In this document: piece after piece, positions 45,661 through 55,247 of the stretch
Layout of the letters: every line of letters starts with the position of its first letter
Numbering within the stretch: the stretch's first letter is position 1
Source: Planctomycetota bacterium
GTDB taxonomy: Bacteria; Planctomycetota; UBA1135
Length of the DNA: 64,000 nt
Direction: 5' to 3'
Assembly: GCA_008501825.1 (NCBI GenBank)
Contig: QQUA01000013.1
Span: 310,001-374,000 of the forward strand
Notes under the pieces: model-generated
Databases searched by the model: none
Told to the model about the DNA's origin: nothing
What the model saw: only the letters and a program-made list of their open reading frames with translations
Made by a program: the position numbers and the translations under genes

Positions 45661-47100
45661 ATGCCGCAAAAATTCCCCAAAGTCCTTTCCGCAGCGCTCT
45701 TTATGATTCTGATAGGAGCGACCTGCTTGCCCACCAACTATTGTCCGGTTCCGGATCCGATCGAGCCTCCTATTGCAGGGTCTCTTGGTGGAGGCCTGGA
45801 CGGTTTTGATTCGCCCTACGTCGGTCATACCGGAAGTTGGAACGGAAAAGGAAGCGCATTAGGCGGTGCATCCAAGGGCTCGGATATGGACAAAGAGGTG
45901 GAAATGGGCCTCCGCTGGACTTTTATGGCCATTTATTGGCGGGCCATGGAGCCCAACGGCCCAATCTCGGTATTTGACAACCAAGCCTGGGCGGAGCTGG
46001 ACCGCTTCGTCAAGGAAGCTCAAGCTCGCCATCTGAACATCTTGATGCAAGCACCTGTAATCGGCGGCAACGCCGGCAGTCCGCCCGATTGGGCCGGTAG
46101 CCGGGAAGCGGGAAAATCCGCCCCGATGAATATGCAGGCAGCCGCCGACTTCGCCGGCAAGATGGCGCAGCGGTACAAGCCAGGCGGCATCGTTCCCACC
46201 CAAGAAGGCTGGGGAAACAGTTTCGGGATTCGGGCTTGGGAACTGGACAACGAACCGGCTTCCTATCTCACCAATTGGAGCGGGCAGGCCGGAGATTACG
46301 CCGAGTTCGTGACCCTGTGCGCTGCAGCCATACGAGCCGAAGATCCGGATGCGGTCATCGTCACCCCGTCCATTACCTCCTATCTTTCTCCTTGGCTGAC
46401 CCAAACCTTGGATGCTCATGCCCTGGAAGGCTCGCCCTTCTACCGGCAACAAGGCATTCCCCATTCCATCGGTCCCGACACCGATGCCGTGAGTTTCCAC
46501 ATCTATGAGGGCTTGGACACTTACTTGGGAGGAGAAGACGACACGGTGGACTGCCGTTTCGTTTCCATTCGCAATACCTTTGAATCTTATGAGAACGTCC
46601 CCGGTTTCGAATATGAGCGCAAGAAAGAATATTGGCACACCGAGGGCAATTTCGATTTCGGCTTGAGTGAGCTAAGTCCGGAACAAAAGGCCTCCTGGTA
46701 TTGGCAATTCATGACTCGAGCTTTCGCTGCCGGAATGCGAAAAGTTTGCATCATGGACGCCACTGCTGCGGAAAGAAAGGCGGTCCGCATTTACGCCCAG
46801 GCCCTGCCGGCACCTCATCCGATGATTTACTCCGTCGATCAGATTGAGGTCCTGGCGGGCAAAGCCCACGCCTTCCGCCATCCCTTAGGCGACCAGCCTC
46901 AGGACGGCCGAATTTGGGTTCTTTGGGCGGAAGACGGCACTCAGGGAGCGGTCGTTCGTTTGCCGGTTCAAAGCGATCAAGTCGGAATCGTGGATCATCT
47001 CGGAAACACTCAGATCATTCCGGCCAACGGCAACCAAGTCACCCTGGGTTTGCAGGGGGGCGGAGATGCTTCCACCACCTACCTGTTGCTGGATCGCTGA
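45661..47100 (+). CDS. Exported (beta/alpha)8 glycoside hydrolase-like protein
   Basis: 479 residues with signal segment SAALFMILIGATCLP, possibly a lipoprotein. The barrel shows GLRWTFMAIYWRAMEPNG early on, RAWELDNEPASY with Glu198 in the clan-A acid/base position (NEP), and YWHTEGNFDFG with Glu328 as a candidate nucleophile. The C-terminus (from about 390) is a beta domain typical of GH39/GH44-like enzymes. The GH family and substrate are not determined. It is divergent from the paralogue pair (194-base gap). Confidence 0.75.
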   Translation: MPQKFPKVLSAALFMILIGATCLPTNYCPVPDPIEPPIAGSLGGGLDGFDSPYVGHTGSWNGKGSALGGASKGSDMDKEVEMGLRWTFMAIYWRAMEPNGPISVFDNQAWAELDRFVKEAQARHLNILMQAPVIGGNAGSPPDWAGSREAGKSAPMNMQAAADFAGKMAQRYKPGGIVPTQEGWGNSFGIRAWELDNEPASYLTNWSGQAGDYAEFVTLCAAAIRAEDPDAVIVTPSITSYLSPWLTQTLDAHALEGSPFYRQQGIPHSIGPDTDAVSFHIYEGLDTYLGGEDDTVDCRFVSIRNTFESYENVPGFEYERKKEYWHTEGNFDFGLSELSPEQKASWYWQFMTRAFAAGMRKVCIMDATAAERKAVRIYAQALPAPHPMIYSVDQIEVLAGKAHAFRHPLGDQPQDGRIWVLWAEDGTQGAVVRLPVQSDQVGIVDHLGNTQIIPANGNQVTLGLQGGGDASTTYLLLDR

Positions 47101-47134
47101 TCGCAGTCGATACGGATCGCCTCTACGCTCAAAA

Positions 47135-47164
47135 GGAAAAGGACGGCAAGCGCCGCCCTTTTCC
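47135..47164. terminator. Hairpin between convergent genes, probable terminator
   Basis: GGAAAAGGACGGC pairs with GCCGCCCTTTTCC over 13 positions with one mismatch and a 4-base loop. It lies 34 bases after the glycosidase stop and 25 bases past the end of the convergent FG-GAP gene. A T-rich tail exists only on the minus strand (CCTTTTCC, then TTTTGAG), so it fits termination of the minus-strand gene better. Confidence 0.6.
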
Positions 47165-47188
47165 ACCCTAAATCCGAGTGATTTCTTC

Positions 47189-48454
47189 CTAGTCCAAATG
47201 GAACAAGAACAATTGGCCGCCCGGCAATAATCCGGGAGTGCCGCCGCCTACCGTGTTGTCGGGGATGGAAGCCGCGATTTCCGCTTTCTTGTCACCGTTT
47301 AAATCCGAAACGCCGAACACGAAGCCGTAATAGTGGCCGGCCTTCGAGCCTTCCAAATTGGCCAATTCGTTGCCGTCCACTCCGGAAAAAACGCGCAAGC
47401 GGGGGGTCAACTGCCACTGACGATCTAACAGAAAGGCCAAGGTGGCGAAGTCGGGAGTTCCATCACCGTCGACATCTCCCAATGCGGAAGAATCACGACC
47501 GAAATCTTCGAACTCGGAACCGAGAATTTGAATCAGACGGCTTCCGTCCAAGCCGGACATGACTCGGGTCACACCCTGAAACCAATCGCCGGTGGAATTG
47601 CGCCGGTAACCGGTAAGCAAGAAGTCGGGAGTTCCATCGCCGTTGAGGTCACCCAAGGCATCCAAATCCACCACTTCCATGCGAAGGTCCCGGGCACTGA
47701 CGGCGTACAGTGGTTGCAAATCTACTCCGCTAAGAGCAGTGAAACCGTCGCTGTGTTGGGTCACCCCGGTGTCATTACCTTTCACCAGCAAATCCGGCAC
47801 GCCGTCTCCATTCAAATCGCCGGCGCCACACAGCACACTGCCGAGGCTGCGAAATTGAGCCGCCCCGAAGGCTTCCATCAAGTGTTGCCCGTCAGCTCCG
47901 TTCAGGATCAGGATCCGTCCGGCACCAAAATGACTTCCCACAGTTTCGTTGGGAAAACCTAAGGCCAATTCCGGCAAACCGTCTCCAGTGAGATCGCCGA
48001 TCGCCGCCGATTGCATGCCCACTTGACCGACGGTGTGGGTGACCAGGCTGAGCAAGCGACTTCCGTCCCGCCCGGAAACGAAATAGCCCGGAACGAAACC
48101 GCCGGCGCCGACGAAGAAGTCCAGCACTCCGTCCTGGTCGATGTCTCCGAGGGTGGTCAGGTTCTGGCCCAGCAAGCTGTCGTCGGTCGGAACCGGCTTC
48201 ACGGCGTAGAGCATGCTTCGATCGACGCCGGAAAAGACCTGCACCAAGCCGCCGCCCCAAGACCAGGGTTCCGGCCGGTAACCGGGGCTGCCCACGGCAA
48301 AGTCGGCCACTCCGTCTCCGTTGACGTCGCCCAAATCGGCGAAGGAGGTCCCGAAGCGTTGTTCATCCTGCACGCTGGGGAGGTATTGAAGCAGCTCCAA
48401 GTCCCCTTGCGGGGTTGGACTTAGAGCCAGGAGCAAAAGCAGTCCGGAGGTCAT
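47189..48454 (-). CDS. Secreted FG-GAP (integrin-alpha-like) 7-repeat propeller protein
   Basis: 421 residues. The N-terminus (LLLLLALSPTPQGD) is a short signal peptide. Seven repeats with Ca-binding loops are counted: GDVNGDGVADF, GDIDQDGVLDF, GDLTGDGLPEL, GDLNGDGVPDL, GDLNGDGTPDF, GDVDGDGTPDF and SDLNGDKKAEI, enough for one 7-bladed propeller with no extra domain. It lies 106 bases downstream of the sigma-kinase pair on the same strand. Confidence 0.92.
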   Translation of the reverse strand: MTSGLLLLLALSPTPQGDLELLQYLPSVQDEQRFGTSFADLGDVNGDGVADFAVGSPGYRPEPWSWGGGLVQVFSGVDRSMLYAVKPVPTDDSLLGQNLTTLGDIDQDGVLDFFVGAGGFVPGYFVSGRDGSRLLSLVTHTVGQVGMQSAAIGDLTGDGLPELALGFPNETVGSHFGAGRILILNGADGQHLMEAFGAAQFRSLGSVLCGAGDLNGDGVPDLLVKGNDTGVTQHSDGFTALSGVDLQPLYAVSARDLRMEVVDLDALGDLNGDGTPDFLLTGYRRNSTGDWFQGVTRVMSGLDGSRLIQILGSEFEDFGRDSSALGDVDGDGTPDFATLAFLLDRQWQLTPRLRVFSGVDGNELANLEGSKAGHYYGFVFGVSDLNGDKKAEIAASIPDNTVGGGTPGLLPGGQLFLFHLD

Positions 48455-48560
48455 GTCAAGTTCGCGGGGTTGGAGGGGCAGGGAGCGCGGGAATTCCGCC
48501 TTTTCAGGTACTACTGGTGCAAAGCGGGCCTTTGGACGGCAAAAATTCTTCGGGCTTGGG

Positions 48561-51092
48561 CTATTTCTGGCTCGAGGAGGGCAAACCCAGTTTATGCGAC
48601 CACAGATCCACCTGCCCTTGAGCTTCCGCCGCCTCCTTGTCCCGACCTAAGCGCCGATGGATTCGGGCCAGACTTTGATAACAAACCACCATGGGGACGC
48701 AACCTTGAGGAACTTGGATCAAGAGGGCGTCGGCGGCTTTTTGGAAGTACTCCGCCGCCTCTTCCAAAGCTTCCGCCCCTTCCTCGTTTCGGCCCATGGC
48801 CATCCATAGGGTCGGGTTGTTGAGATGACCGCCGCCACGACTTCGATGTAAGGCTTCGATCTTCGAAAACCAAGTTCGTGCCTCTTCGAATCCATTTCGG
48901 GCCGTTTCCATCAAAGCCAAATCCAAATAGAGGTTGGCCAGCATGGGATGTTGGTCGCCCAATCGGAAAGTCAACAAATCCAAGGCTTCCTTGAACAGTC
49001 GTTCCGCTCGCTCGAAGTCTCCGTTGTCGGCCGCCAAGGTCGCCAGCCCGCTCCAAGCACCGGCCACCAACTGTTGGCGACCGGCGCCGGCAGCCCGCAA
49101 AATCGCCACGGCTTCTTCGAACAAGTTTTGAATTTGCTTCGGATCGCGACCGAAAAACTGCATCCAGGTAGCCACGTCCACCAGACTGCGGGCCACGTCC
49201 GGATGCAAGGAACCATGCAATCGCCGACGCAATTGAAGCGCTTCTCGCAAAGGAGCTTCCGCCTCTTGCAATTGGCCGGCGTGAAACCGGCTCCATCCCA
49301 GTTCTCGAACGGCGTCGGCCACCTGCAAATGATGGCCGTCGGGATAGCGGCTTCGCACGGTTTCGACCAAGCTTTCGGCTATCTCCACGGCGGCGGCCGC
49401 CCGGCCACTGCCTCGATAGACGGAAATCAATAGAAGTCGACTTTGCCAAAGCTCGGATTCCAAGTTTTGAGCTTCGGGTGCTGACTCCAAATCTGCGATT
49501 TGATTCAGGCACAAGGTTTCGGCCGAAGCCATGTCTCCGGCGGCCAATTTCAACCGAATCAGCAGACTTTCCACTTGGTGCTGATTTTGGGAAGGAAAGG
49601 GAGGATCCAAGAAGGCTCGAGCTCGCTCCAGTTCCCGTTCCGCCAGATCCCAATTCGCTTGATGGTAATGAGCCTCGGCACTCAACAAAGCCAATTTCCG
49701 GCTTCGAATTCGGCTTTGGGCATCTTCCGCAAGTTGGGCATGGATCGCCGCAGCTCGATCCAATTGCTGGGAAGCCCCGGAATAGTCTCCGTGCCGAAGT
49801 TGCAGCTCGCCGATGGCCATTCGAATTTCCAGCTCCAGGTCGGGAGCAGTGTCGAATCGGCCGGTCAAACTGGCGGCGGCTTGGCGCAAAATCTCCGGGA
49901 CCGAAGCCGAACGCCCGCGATGGCGCGGGTTCAACTGCGGAAAGATTTCATCCAGGAGAAAACCCAAAGCATCCCGAGCCCGTTCACTTTGAGCGGTGGC
50001 TTGAGCCTGCTCGACTTTTAATCGCTTGGCTTGATTCTGGGAGTGCAAGCCAAAAGCAAGAAGGGAAATCAACAAAACCAAGCCGAGCAAACTGGCGGCC
50101 ATATGCCGTTTCAGAAACTTGCTCAAGCGATAAAGATGGCTCGGCCCTCGAGCCAAAACGGCTTCGCCCCGGAGGAAGCGGCGTAAATCGGCTTGCAGGG
50201 CTTCCACCGAAGCAAACCGCATGCTTGGATCCTTGGCGATGGCTTTGTGCACGATCGTCGCCAAATCACCTTCCAGTCCGGGCACCACTTTTTGCAGGGG
50301 AGTGGGTTCATGGTTCTGCAAAGCTTGGATGGCGCTGGCCAGGGTTTCGCCAAAGGGATAGGGCTCGGTCCCGGACAACAATTCATACAGCAAGACGCCC
50401 AAGGAATAGACGTCGTCCCGAACGTCGGAAAGCCTGGATTCTCCCAACAATCGCTCCGGGGGCGCATAGGTGGGGGAGCCGACGAATTCAGTGGTCTGAG
50501 TCAGGGCCGGTTCATCTTCGGCGCCTTCGGCCAATAACTTGCCGATGCCGAAATCCAGCACGTGAGGTCGATCTTGTGCATCCACCAGAATATTGGACGG
50601 TTTTAAATCGCGATGAATGACCCCTCGCTGGTGGGCATGCTGCACCGCTTGGCATACGCGATCCATCAAAACCAGAATTTCCCGGCGGCTGCGCTCTTTG
50701 CCCGCCGCCGGCCGAGCCCATTGATCGGGAGGAAGGCCCTCGATCCAAGGCATGACCAGCAGCGGCTGCCGATCGATGATTTCTCGGCGCAACAGGGAAA
50801 CGATGAACGGATGCTGCAAGCGAGCGGCGATTTCCATTTCCCGCTCGAACCGCAACCGGCCACGGGTTCCGGTGAAGGTGCCGGCCAAAAGCCGCTTGAT
50901 CGCCACGATTCGGCCCTCGGCATCCCGGGCGCGAAGGACCACTCCTTGTCCACCTCGGGAAACTTCCTGCAGGATTTGATATTCGCCGATGCTTTCCCAC
51001 CCTTCCAGATGCAAAGCTTCTCGGGCTTTGTCCAGCCAGGCTTCGTCATTGAGAGCGAAGCCGAAGTCGACCGGATCGGAAGGGGAGGTCAC
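48561..51092 (-). CDS. Membrane Ser/Thr protein kinase with TPR-like C-terminus
   Basis: 843 residues from GTG 51092, which overlaps the sigma factor stop as GTGA; an ATG 36 bases earlier would overlap by 40 bases. Kinase domain: EVSRGGQGVVLRARD, RIVAIKRLL, VIHRDLKPSNILVD and HVLDFGIGKLL. Transmembrane helix SLLGLVLLISLLAFGL (about residues 335-352). The remaining 480 residues are helical and TPR-like (GELQLRHGDYSGASQQLDRA, LATLAADNGDFERAERLFKE). The overlapping stop and start suggest translational coupling with the sigma factor. Confidence 0.93.
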   Translation of the reverse strand: MTSPSDPVDFGFALNDEAWLDKAREALHLEGWESIGEYQILQEVSRGGQGVVLRARDAEGRIVAIKRLLAGTFTGTRGRLRFEREMEIAARLQHPFIVSLLRREIIDRQPLLVMPWIEGLPPDQWARPAAGKERSRREILVLMDRVCQAVQHAHQRGVIHRDLKPSNILVDAQDRPHVLDFGIGKLLAEGAEDEPALTQTTEFVGSPTYAPPERLLGESRLSDVRDDVYSLGVLLYELLSGTEPYPFGETLASAIQALQNHEPTPLQKVVPGLEGDLATIVHKAIAKDPSMRFASVEALQADLRRFLRGEAVLARGPSHLYRLSKFLKRHMAASLLGLVLLISLLAFGLHSQNQAKRLKVEQAQATAQSERARDALGFLLDEIFPQLNPRHRGRSASVPEILRQAAASLTGRFDTAPDLELEIRMAIGELQLRHGDYSGASQQLDRAAAIHAQLAEDAQSRIRSRKLALLSAEAHYHQANWDLAERELERARAFLDPPFPSQNQHQVESLLIRLKLAAGDMASAETLCLNQIADLESAPEAQNLESELWQSRLLLISVYRGSGRAAAAVEIAESLVETVRSRYPDGHHLQVADAVRELGWSRFHAGQLQEAEAPLREALQLRRRLHGSLHPDVARSLVDVATWMQFFGRDPKQIQNLFEEAVAILRAAGAGRQQLVAGAWSGLATLAADNGDFERAERLFKEALDLLTFRLGDQHPMLANLYLDLALMETARNGFEEARTWFSKIEALHRSRGGGHLNNPTLWMAMGRNEEGAEALEEAAEYFQKAADALLIQVPQGCVPMVVCYQSLARIHRRLGRDKEAAEAQGQVDLWSHKLGLPSSSQK

Positions 51093-51685
51093 GGCCGGTC
51101 CTCCGCTTCCACCTGCCGGGCGATCCACGCCTCCATCCGCTTTCGAATCCGCTGTTTGACTTTGTGAACCGCCTGGGTGGTCAATCCGAACTCATGGGCC
51201 ACCGCTTCGGTGGTGGAGCCGTCCAGCAAGGCTTCGAATATTTGCACGCTACGCAAGTCGAAGTGGACCTTTACCTTGGCCATCGCCAATCGGAAATGAT
51301 GGCGGATCCATTCCTGCTCCCACAGCAGGTCGTTTTGATCTTCCTTCGGATCGGCCAGGATGGAACTCATCTCTGTGGCTAATCGCTCGGTGCCACGATT
51401 TGGACGAGAAAAATGCTGGTGAATGGCATTTTGCACCGCCCGGGCCAAGTAATTCCGGAAGCGGCCTCGCTCCGGCCGGTAGGCGAAGGACCGCTGGGTG
51501 GCCTTGGCTAAGTTCAGCATCACCTTCTGGCGGACGTCCTCGGCGTCTCCCCACTGCAAACCGCGACGCCGGCAATAGCCCAGGATCAAATCCCGATAGG
51601 TCCGGTCAAATTCCGCCCAGGCGGCGGAATCGGCCGGATCGCGTAGCCGCAACAGCAGGGAAGGGCGAGTTTCGCCGGAGGACAT
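51089..51685 (-). CDS. ECF-type RNA polymerase sigma factor
   Basis: 198 residues. Region 2: WAEFDRTYRDLILGYCRRRG, DAEDVRQKVMLNLAKAT and FRNYLARAVQNAIHQHF. Region 4: SVQIFEALLDGSTTEAVAHE then FGLTTQAVHKVKQRIRKRM. Its stop codon shares bases with the start of the kinase gene, the closest sigma-kinase linkage in the window. No anti-sigma gene is seen. A 14-repeat FG-GAP protein lies 120 bases upstream on the same strand. Confidence 0.92.
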   Translation of the reverse strand: MSSGETRPSLLLRLRDPADSAAWAEFDRTYRDLILGYCRRRGLQWGDAEDVRQKVMLNLAKATQRSFAYRPERGRFRNYLARAVQNAIHQHFSRPNRGTERLATEMSSILADPKEDQNDLLWEQEWIRHHFRLAMAKVKVHFDLRSVQIFEALLDGSTTEAVAHEFGLTTQAVHKVKQRIRKRMEAWIARQVEAEDRP

Positions 51686-51805
51686 GCAGTAGGACGAGGA
51701 GGGAGGGCCCGAGAATTACAGGCGAGGAGAGGAGTCCACCTGATTCGTTGGAATCCTACCCTGTCTGGACAGAGTCCCGGCAAGGAAGGGAATCCACCTT
51801 GAAAA

Positions 51806-54367
51806 TCACAGCCCGCTGAAGGTAGTCCGCTCCAAATTGCTCAACTTCCAAGGATGGCCGATCAGGGCTTGCCAATAGAAACTCCGATCCTGCAGAGTGG
51901 CGGAAATCGGCCCTTGGCTTTGGAGTTGGGCTTGCCCTTCTCCGTCCAGACTGCCGCTTTGATCAAACAGGATTTCGGCCGGATCGATCCAGAGGGTTCC
52001 GTAAGGGGGGAATTCGATTTCCGCCCGGTTTCTTGAAGCCAAAATCCGATAGCTGCCAAACGGCGGTCCGAATAGAACCAAGCTCAAGGGTTTTTCAATT
52101 CGCGGGATTTGTTTCCAAACCAGTTGCCGATCCAAATTTTGATAAAGGCGGGCTTGCACCTCCATGCCCAACAAAAGATCCAGGTCATGGTCGCCGTCCA
52201 AATCGCCGGCGGCGGAGTCGTACACGATGATCCAATCGGCGGGCAAAATGCCTGGCGGGGCGTCCTGGAATTGGGCCTGGCCGTCATTCAGCCACAAACG
52301 GTTCCAACCGTCGGTGTTCAGGAACAGATCGGGATCTCCGTCCAGGTCGAAATCGCCGACCGTGACTTCGTGAGTCGCATAGGAACTTCCCTTGGCAGGA
52401 AGAGAGGAACTGGCATCGGTAAAGCTTCCTTGGCCGTCATTGAGGTACAGGAAATCGGCCAAATAACGATTGCCGAAAAAGAGGTCGAGGTCACCGTCTA
52501 AATCGAAATCTTCCAGGACCACGGCTCGGGAAACCTGGTTGTCCGGAGGCATTTGTTGGGAAGTCCGATCTTGAAAGGAACCGGCACCGTCGTTGAGGTA
52601 GAGGCGGTTTTGCGCCGCATTGGCCAGCACTGCGTCCAAATCGCCGTCGCCATCCACGTCGCCCAACGCGACGTCGAGAGAGAAATCGCCGTCCAAGGGG
52701 ATTTGGGAACTGGCGTCGGTGAACGTGGCTTGACCGTCGTTTAAGTAAAGCTGATTGAACTGCCCCCGATCGTTAGCCAGGAACAGATCCAAATCGCCGT
52801 CGCTGTCGACGTCCCCGGAGGCGATGGAAGCGGTGATGCGCCAGTCGGCCGGCAACTGATCGGTGGCGTCGTGAAAAAAGCCGGTGCCGTCATTGAGAAA
52901 CAGGTGATTGAACTGGAAACCGCAGAATCCATAGCAGCCGGTGGCGATGACGGCATCCAAATCGCCGTCGCCGTCGAAATCTCGCAAGAGGACGTCGTTG
53001 TGGTGATCGGAACTGGCAGGAATTTGATTCGAAGCATCGAACATGCCGCCGGTTCCATCGTTCAGCAACATCCAATTCTGCTCGGTCCAGCCACCGGCAA
53101 GAAAAGCGTCGAGATCGCCGTCACCATCCACGTCTCCTAAATCGACGCCATAGACGCCTCGTGGCTCCAAATGGATTTGAGCCGTAACGTCGAAGAAGCG
53201 TCCGCTTCCATCATTGAGAAACAAGCGATCGGAAAAATCTCTTGCGGTTTGTAAAAGATCTAAGTCTTGATCGCCGTCGACGTCGGCAGCTGCGGCGCCT
53301 AGAGATCCGATCGTAGTTGCCGGAAGAAGGTCGGATGCGTCGTGGAAGTAGCCGCTACCGTCGTTTTGGAGCAAGCGGTTTTGCCCTTCTTGAAGTAAGA
53401 ATAGATCCTGATCTTGATCCTGGTCCGGATCGAAATGGAGGAATTCCACCGTGGCGGAAGGATCGGCCGGGATCTGAGCGCTTGAATCCGAAAAGGAAGC
53501 CGATCCATCGTTGAGAAAAAGCCAATCTTGAAAAACATTGGCGATGTAAGCGTCAAGATCGCCGTCGCCGTCCACGTCGACCAACTCCACGCCTAAAGTG
53601 GTATCGATCCTACTGGGCAATTGCGCCGTGGCATCGAGGAAATGACCGGAACCGTCATTGAGATAAAGCCGATTGATGCCGCTGGCATAGTCCCGTTCTC
53701 CGTTACCAAGCAGGAGATCTACATCGCCGTCATGATCCAGGTCCCCGGCGGCAACGTCGTTACACCAATCCTGGTTCGGAGGAAGAGATCCGCCTGGACT
53801 GAAATTCCCGGAGCCATCGTTCAGCAACAGTTGATCCGGAAGCCAATACTCTTGCTTGGCGAGAAAAGCATCTAGATCCCCATCGAGATCGAAATCGGCC
53901 AAGATCACCGCATGGGTGCGGCCGGTCGTATTGAACTCGGAAGCCGTGAAAAAGCCCGAGCCGTCATTCCAGTAGATGCGATCCAGGCCGTCGGGGTTGG
54001 CCACGAAAAGATCGAGGTCTTGATCTCCGTCGATGTCGCCAAAGACGACATCGGTACTGGAGTCAACCACGGCTGGAACCCGGCCCGAAGTTGGTTCGAA
54101 AAGGCCATGGCCATCGTTCAGCCAGAGTTGGTTCTGGCGAAAATCTGAATCGCCGCCGATTCCGAGGAAAGCGTCGAGATCGCCGTCGCCATCGACGTCG
54201 CCCAAGGCGATGCACTGGCTGCTCGAATTCGATCCACCTGGGTCGACCGGCAGCATGCGCCGCAACTCGGCAAAGCCCTGAGCGGAAAGGGGGAGGGTGA
54301 GTCCGGCCCATGCCCAAAGGCTGGTCCAGAACAGGCACCCGAAAGATCGATTCCAGAAGTTGGCCAT
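51806..54367 (-). CDS. Secreted VCBS/FG-GAP protein with 14 Ca-binding repeats
   Basis: 853 residues from ATG 54367, with GGAG upstream and signal peptide LFWTSLWAWAGLTLPLSAQ. Repeats of about 55 residues have the form LNDGSGxF-D-QIP followed by D-V-D-G-D-G-D-L-D. I count 14 Asp-rich loops, consistent with two 7-bladed propellers. The sixth is atypical (DPDQDQDQDL, glycines replaced by Gln). A C-terminal beta segment of about 110 residues follows. Asp-rich loops imply Ca2+ binding. Ligand unknown. Confidence 0.92.
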   Translation of the reverse strand: MANFWNRSFGCLFWTSLWAWAGLTLPLSAQGFAELRRMLPVDPGGSNSSSQCIALGDVDGDGDLDAFLGIGGDSDFRQNQLWLNDGHGLFEPTSGRVPAVVDSSTDVVFGDIDGDQDLDLFVANPDGLDRIYWNDGSGFFTASEFNTTGRTHAVILADFDLDGDLDAFLAKQEYWLPDQLLLNDGSGNFSPGGSLPPNQDWCNDVAAGDLDHDGDVDLLLGNGERDYASGINRLYLNDGSGHFLDATAQLPSRIDTTLGVELVDVDGDGDLDAYIANVFQDWLFLNDGSASFSDSSAQIPADPSATVEFLHFDPDQDQDQDLFLLQEGQNRLLQNDGSGYFHDASDLLPATTIGSLGAAAADVDGDQDLDLLQTARDFSDRLFLNDGSGRFFDVTAQIHLEPRGVYGVDLGDVDGDGDLDAFLAGGWTEQNWMLLNDGTGGMFDASNQIPASSDHHNDVLLRDFDGDGDLDAVIATGCYGFCGFQFNHLFLNDGTGFFHDATDQLPADWRITASIASGDVDSDGDLDLFLANDRGQFNQLYLNDGQATFTDASSQIPLDGDFSLDVALGDVDGDGDLDAVLANAAQNRLYLNDGAGSFQDRTSQQMPPDNQVSRAVVLEDFDLDGDLDLFFGNRYLADFLYLNDGQGSFTDASSSLPAKGSSYATHEVTVGDFDLDGDPDLFLNTDGWNRLWLNDGQAQFQDAPPGILPADWIIVYDSAAGDLDGDHDLDLLLGMEVQARLYQNLDRQLVWKQIPRIEKPLSLVLFGPPFGSYRILASRNRAEIEFPPYGTLWIDPAEILFDQSGSLDGEGQAQLQSQGPISATLQDRSFYWQALIGHPWKLSNLERTTFSGL

Positions 54368-54454
54368 GGAGGACTCCGGAAGGTTTCCGGTCCATTTCAA
54401 GCTTTTTTGGATGAAAATGCTAGGCTGAATTTGGCCACCTCAAACTTCCTACGG

Positions 54455-55135
54455 ATGCAACTTCAAAAACAGAGCTTGACTTTTCTCTTGGTAGGTGCCG
54501 CTTTCGGAATTTTGCTCGGCATGCTGTTTGAAAGCCGCATTGGCGAGCCTCCGGCCCACGGCTCCAAGGCGTCGAGGTCTTTGGATTTGGAGTCACCCAA
54601 ATCCGTGGCCGATCTCGATCGCCGACTTGCCGCGATTCAAGATGCCCTTGAACGACTTTCCCAATCCAATCTTGCTCTGGAAGGTGGCTCTGCTTCTCGA
54701 AACAGCTTGACGCCATCGGCCGCCCACGATCCGGCTTCCAATCAAACCATGTTGCGTTTGATTGAACTGCTTGAAAGCGTAAAGCAAGGTTTTATTCCCA
54801 ACGCGGTGGATGGAGTTCGAGTCGCCCGAGGAGGAAATATTCCCAAGAACCAAGGTGCCTTGGACGATTATATGAATCGGTTGCTCTTCGCCGACCGCAA
54901 TCCTGAGGAAGGAGCTTACGATGCCGTTAGTGCCGAGCTCCACATGATGAGCACGGTGGAAGTATTGGAAAGGTTTGGTTCCCCGGACGAGATGGAATTA
55001 GAAATCGGCACATTGCGTTGGATCTACTACAAATACCGGGACGGCAACTATCCCAAAGACCAATCCTATCTCTGGCGCCTTTCTCTCCATTTCACTGACA
55101 ATATGCTGATGTGGATGGAGTCGGAGTTTGATTAG
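54455..55135 (+). CDS. Membrane-anchored protein of unknown function
   Basis: 226 residues from ATG 54455; a TTG start 48 bases upstream is possible. One transmembrane helix (LTFLLVGAAFGILLGMLF) is near the N-terminus, followed by a helical coiled-coil-like stretch (VADLDRRLAAIQDALERLSQ) and a globular C-terminal region ending with SLHFTDNMLMWMESEFD. No family recognised. It is divergent from the 14-repeat FG-GAP gene. Confidence 0.65.
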   Translation: MQLQKQSLTFLLVGAAFGILLGMLFESRIGEPPAHGSKASRSLDLESPKSVADLDRRLAAIQDALERLSQSNLALEGGSASRNSLTPSAAHDPASNQTMLRLIELLESVKQGFIPNAVDGVRVARGGNIPKNQGALDDYMNRLLFADRNPEEGAYDAVSAELHMMSTVEVLERFGSPDEMELEIGTLRWIYYKYRDGNYPKDQSYLWRLSLHFTDNMLMWMESEFD

Positions 55136-55247
55136 GCATCTCTTGGCCAGCGACCGAACTTGGAGGATTTCCGAGTAGTTTCTTGCCCAAGATGGCGTTC
55201 TGGTTTATACGTGGGCCATCAAGACTGGGCCGATTCAGGAGATCCTC

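Noticed and set aside
51980..54240. Tandem DNA repeats that might be a CRISPR or satellite array
   Set aside because: The periodicity is about 165 bases and in frame, explained by the 14 coding FG-GAP repeats.
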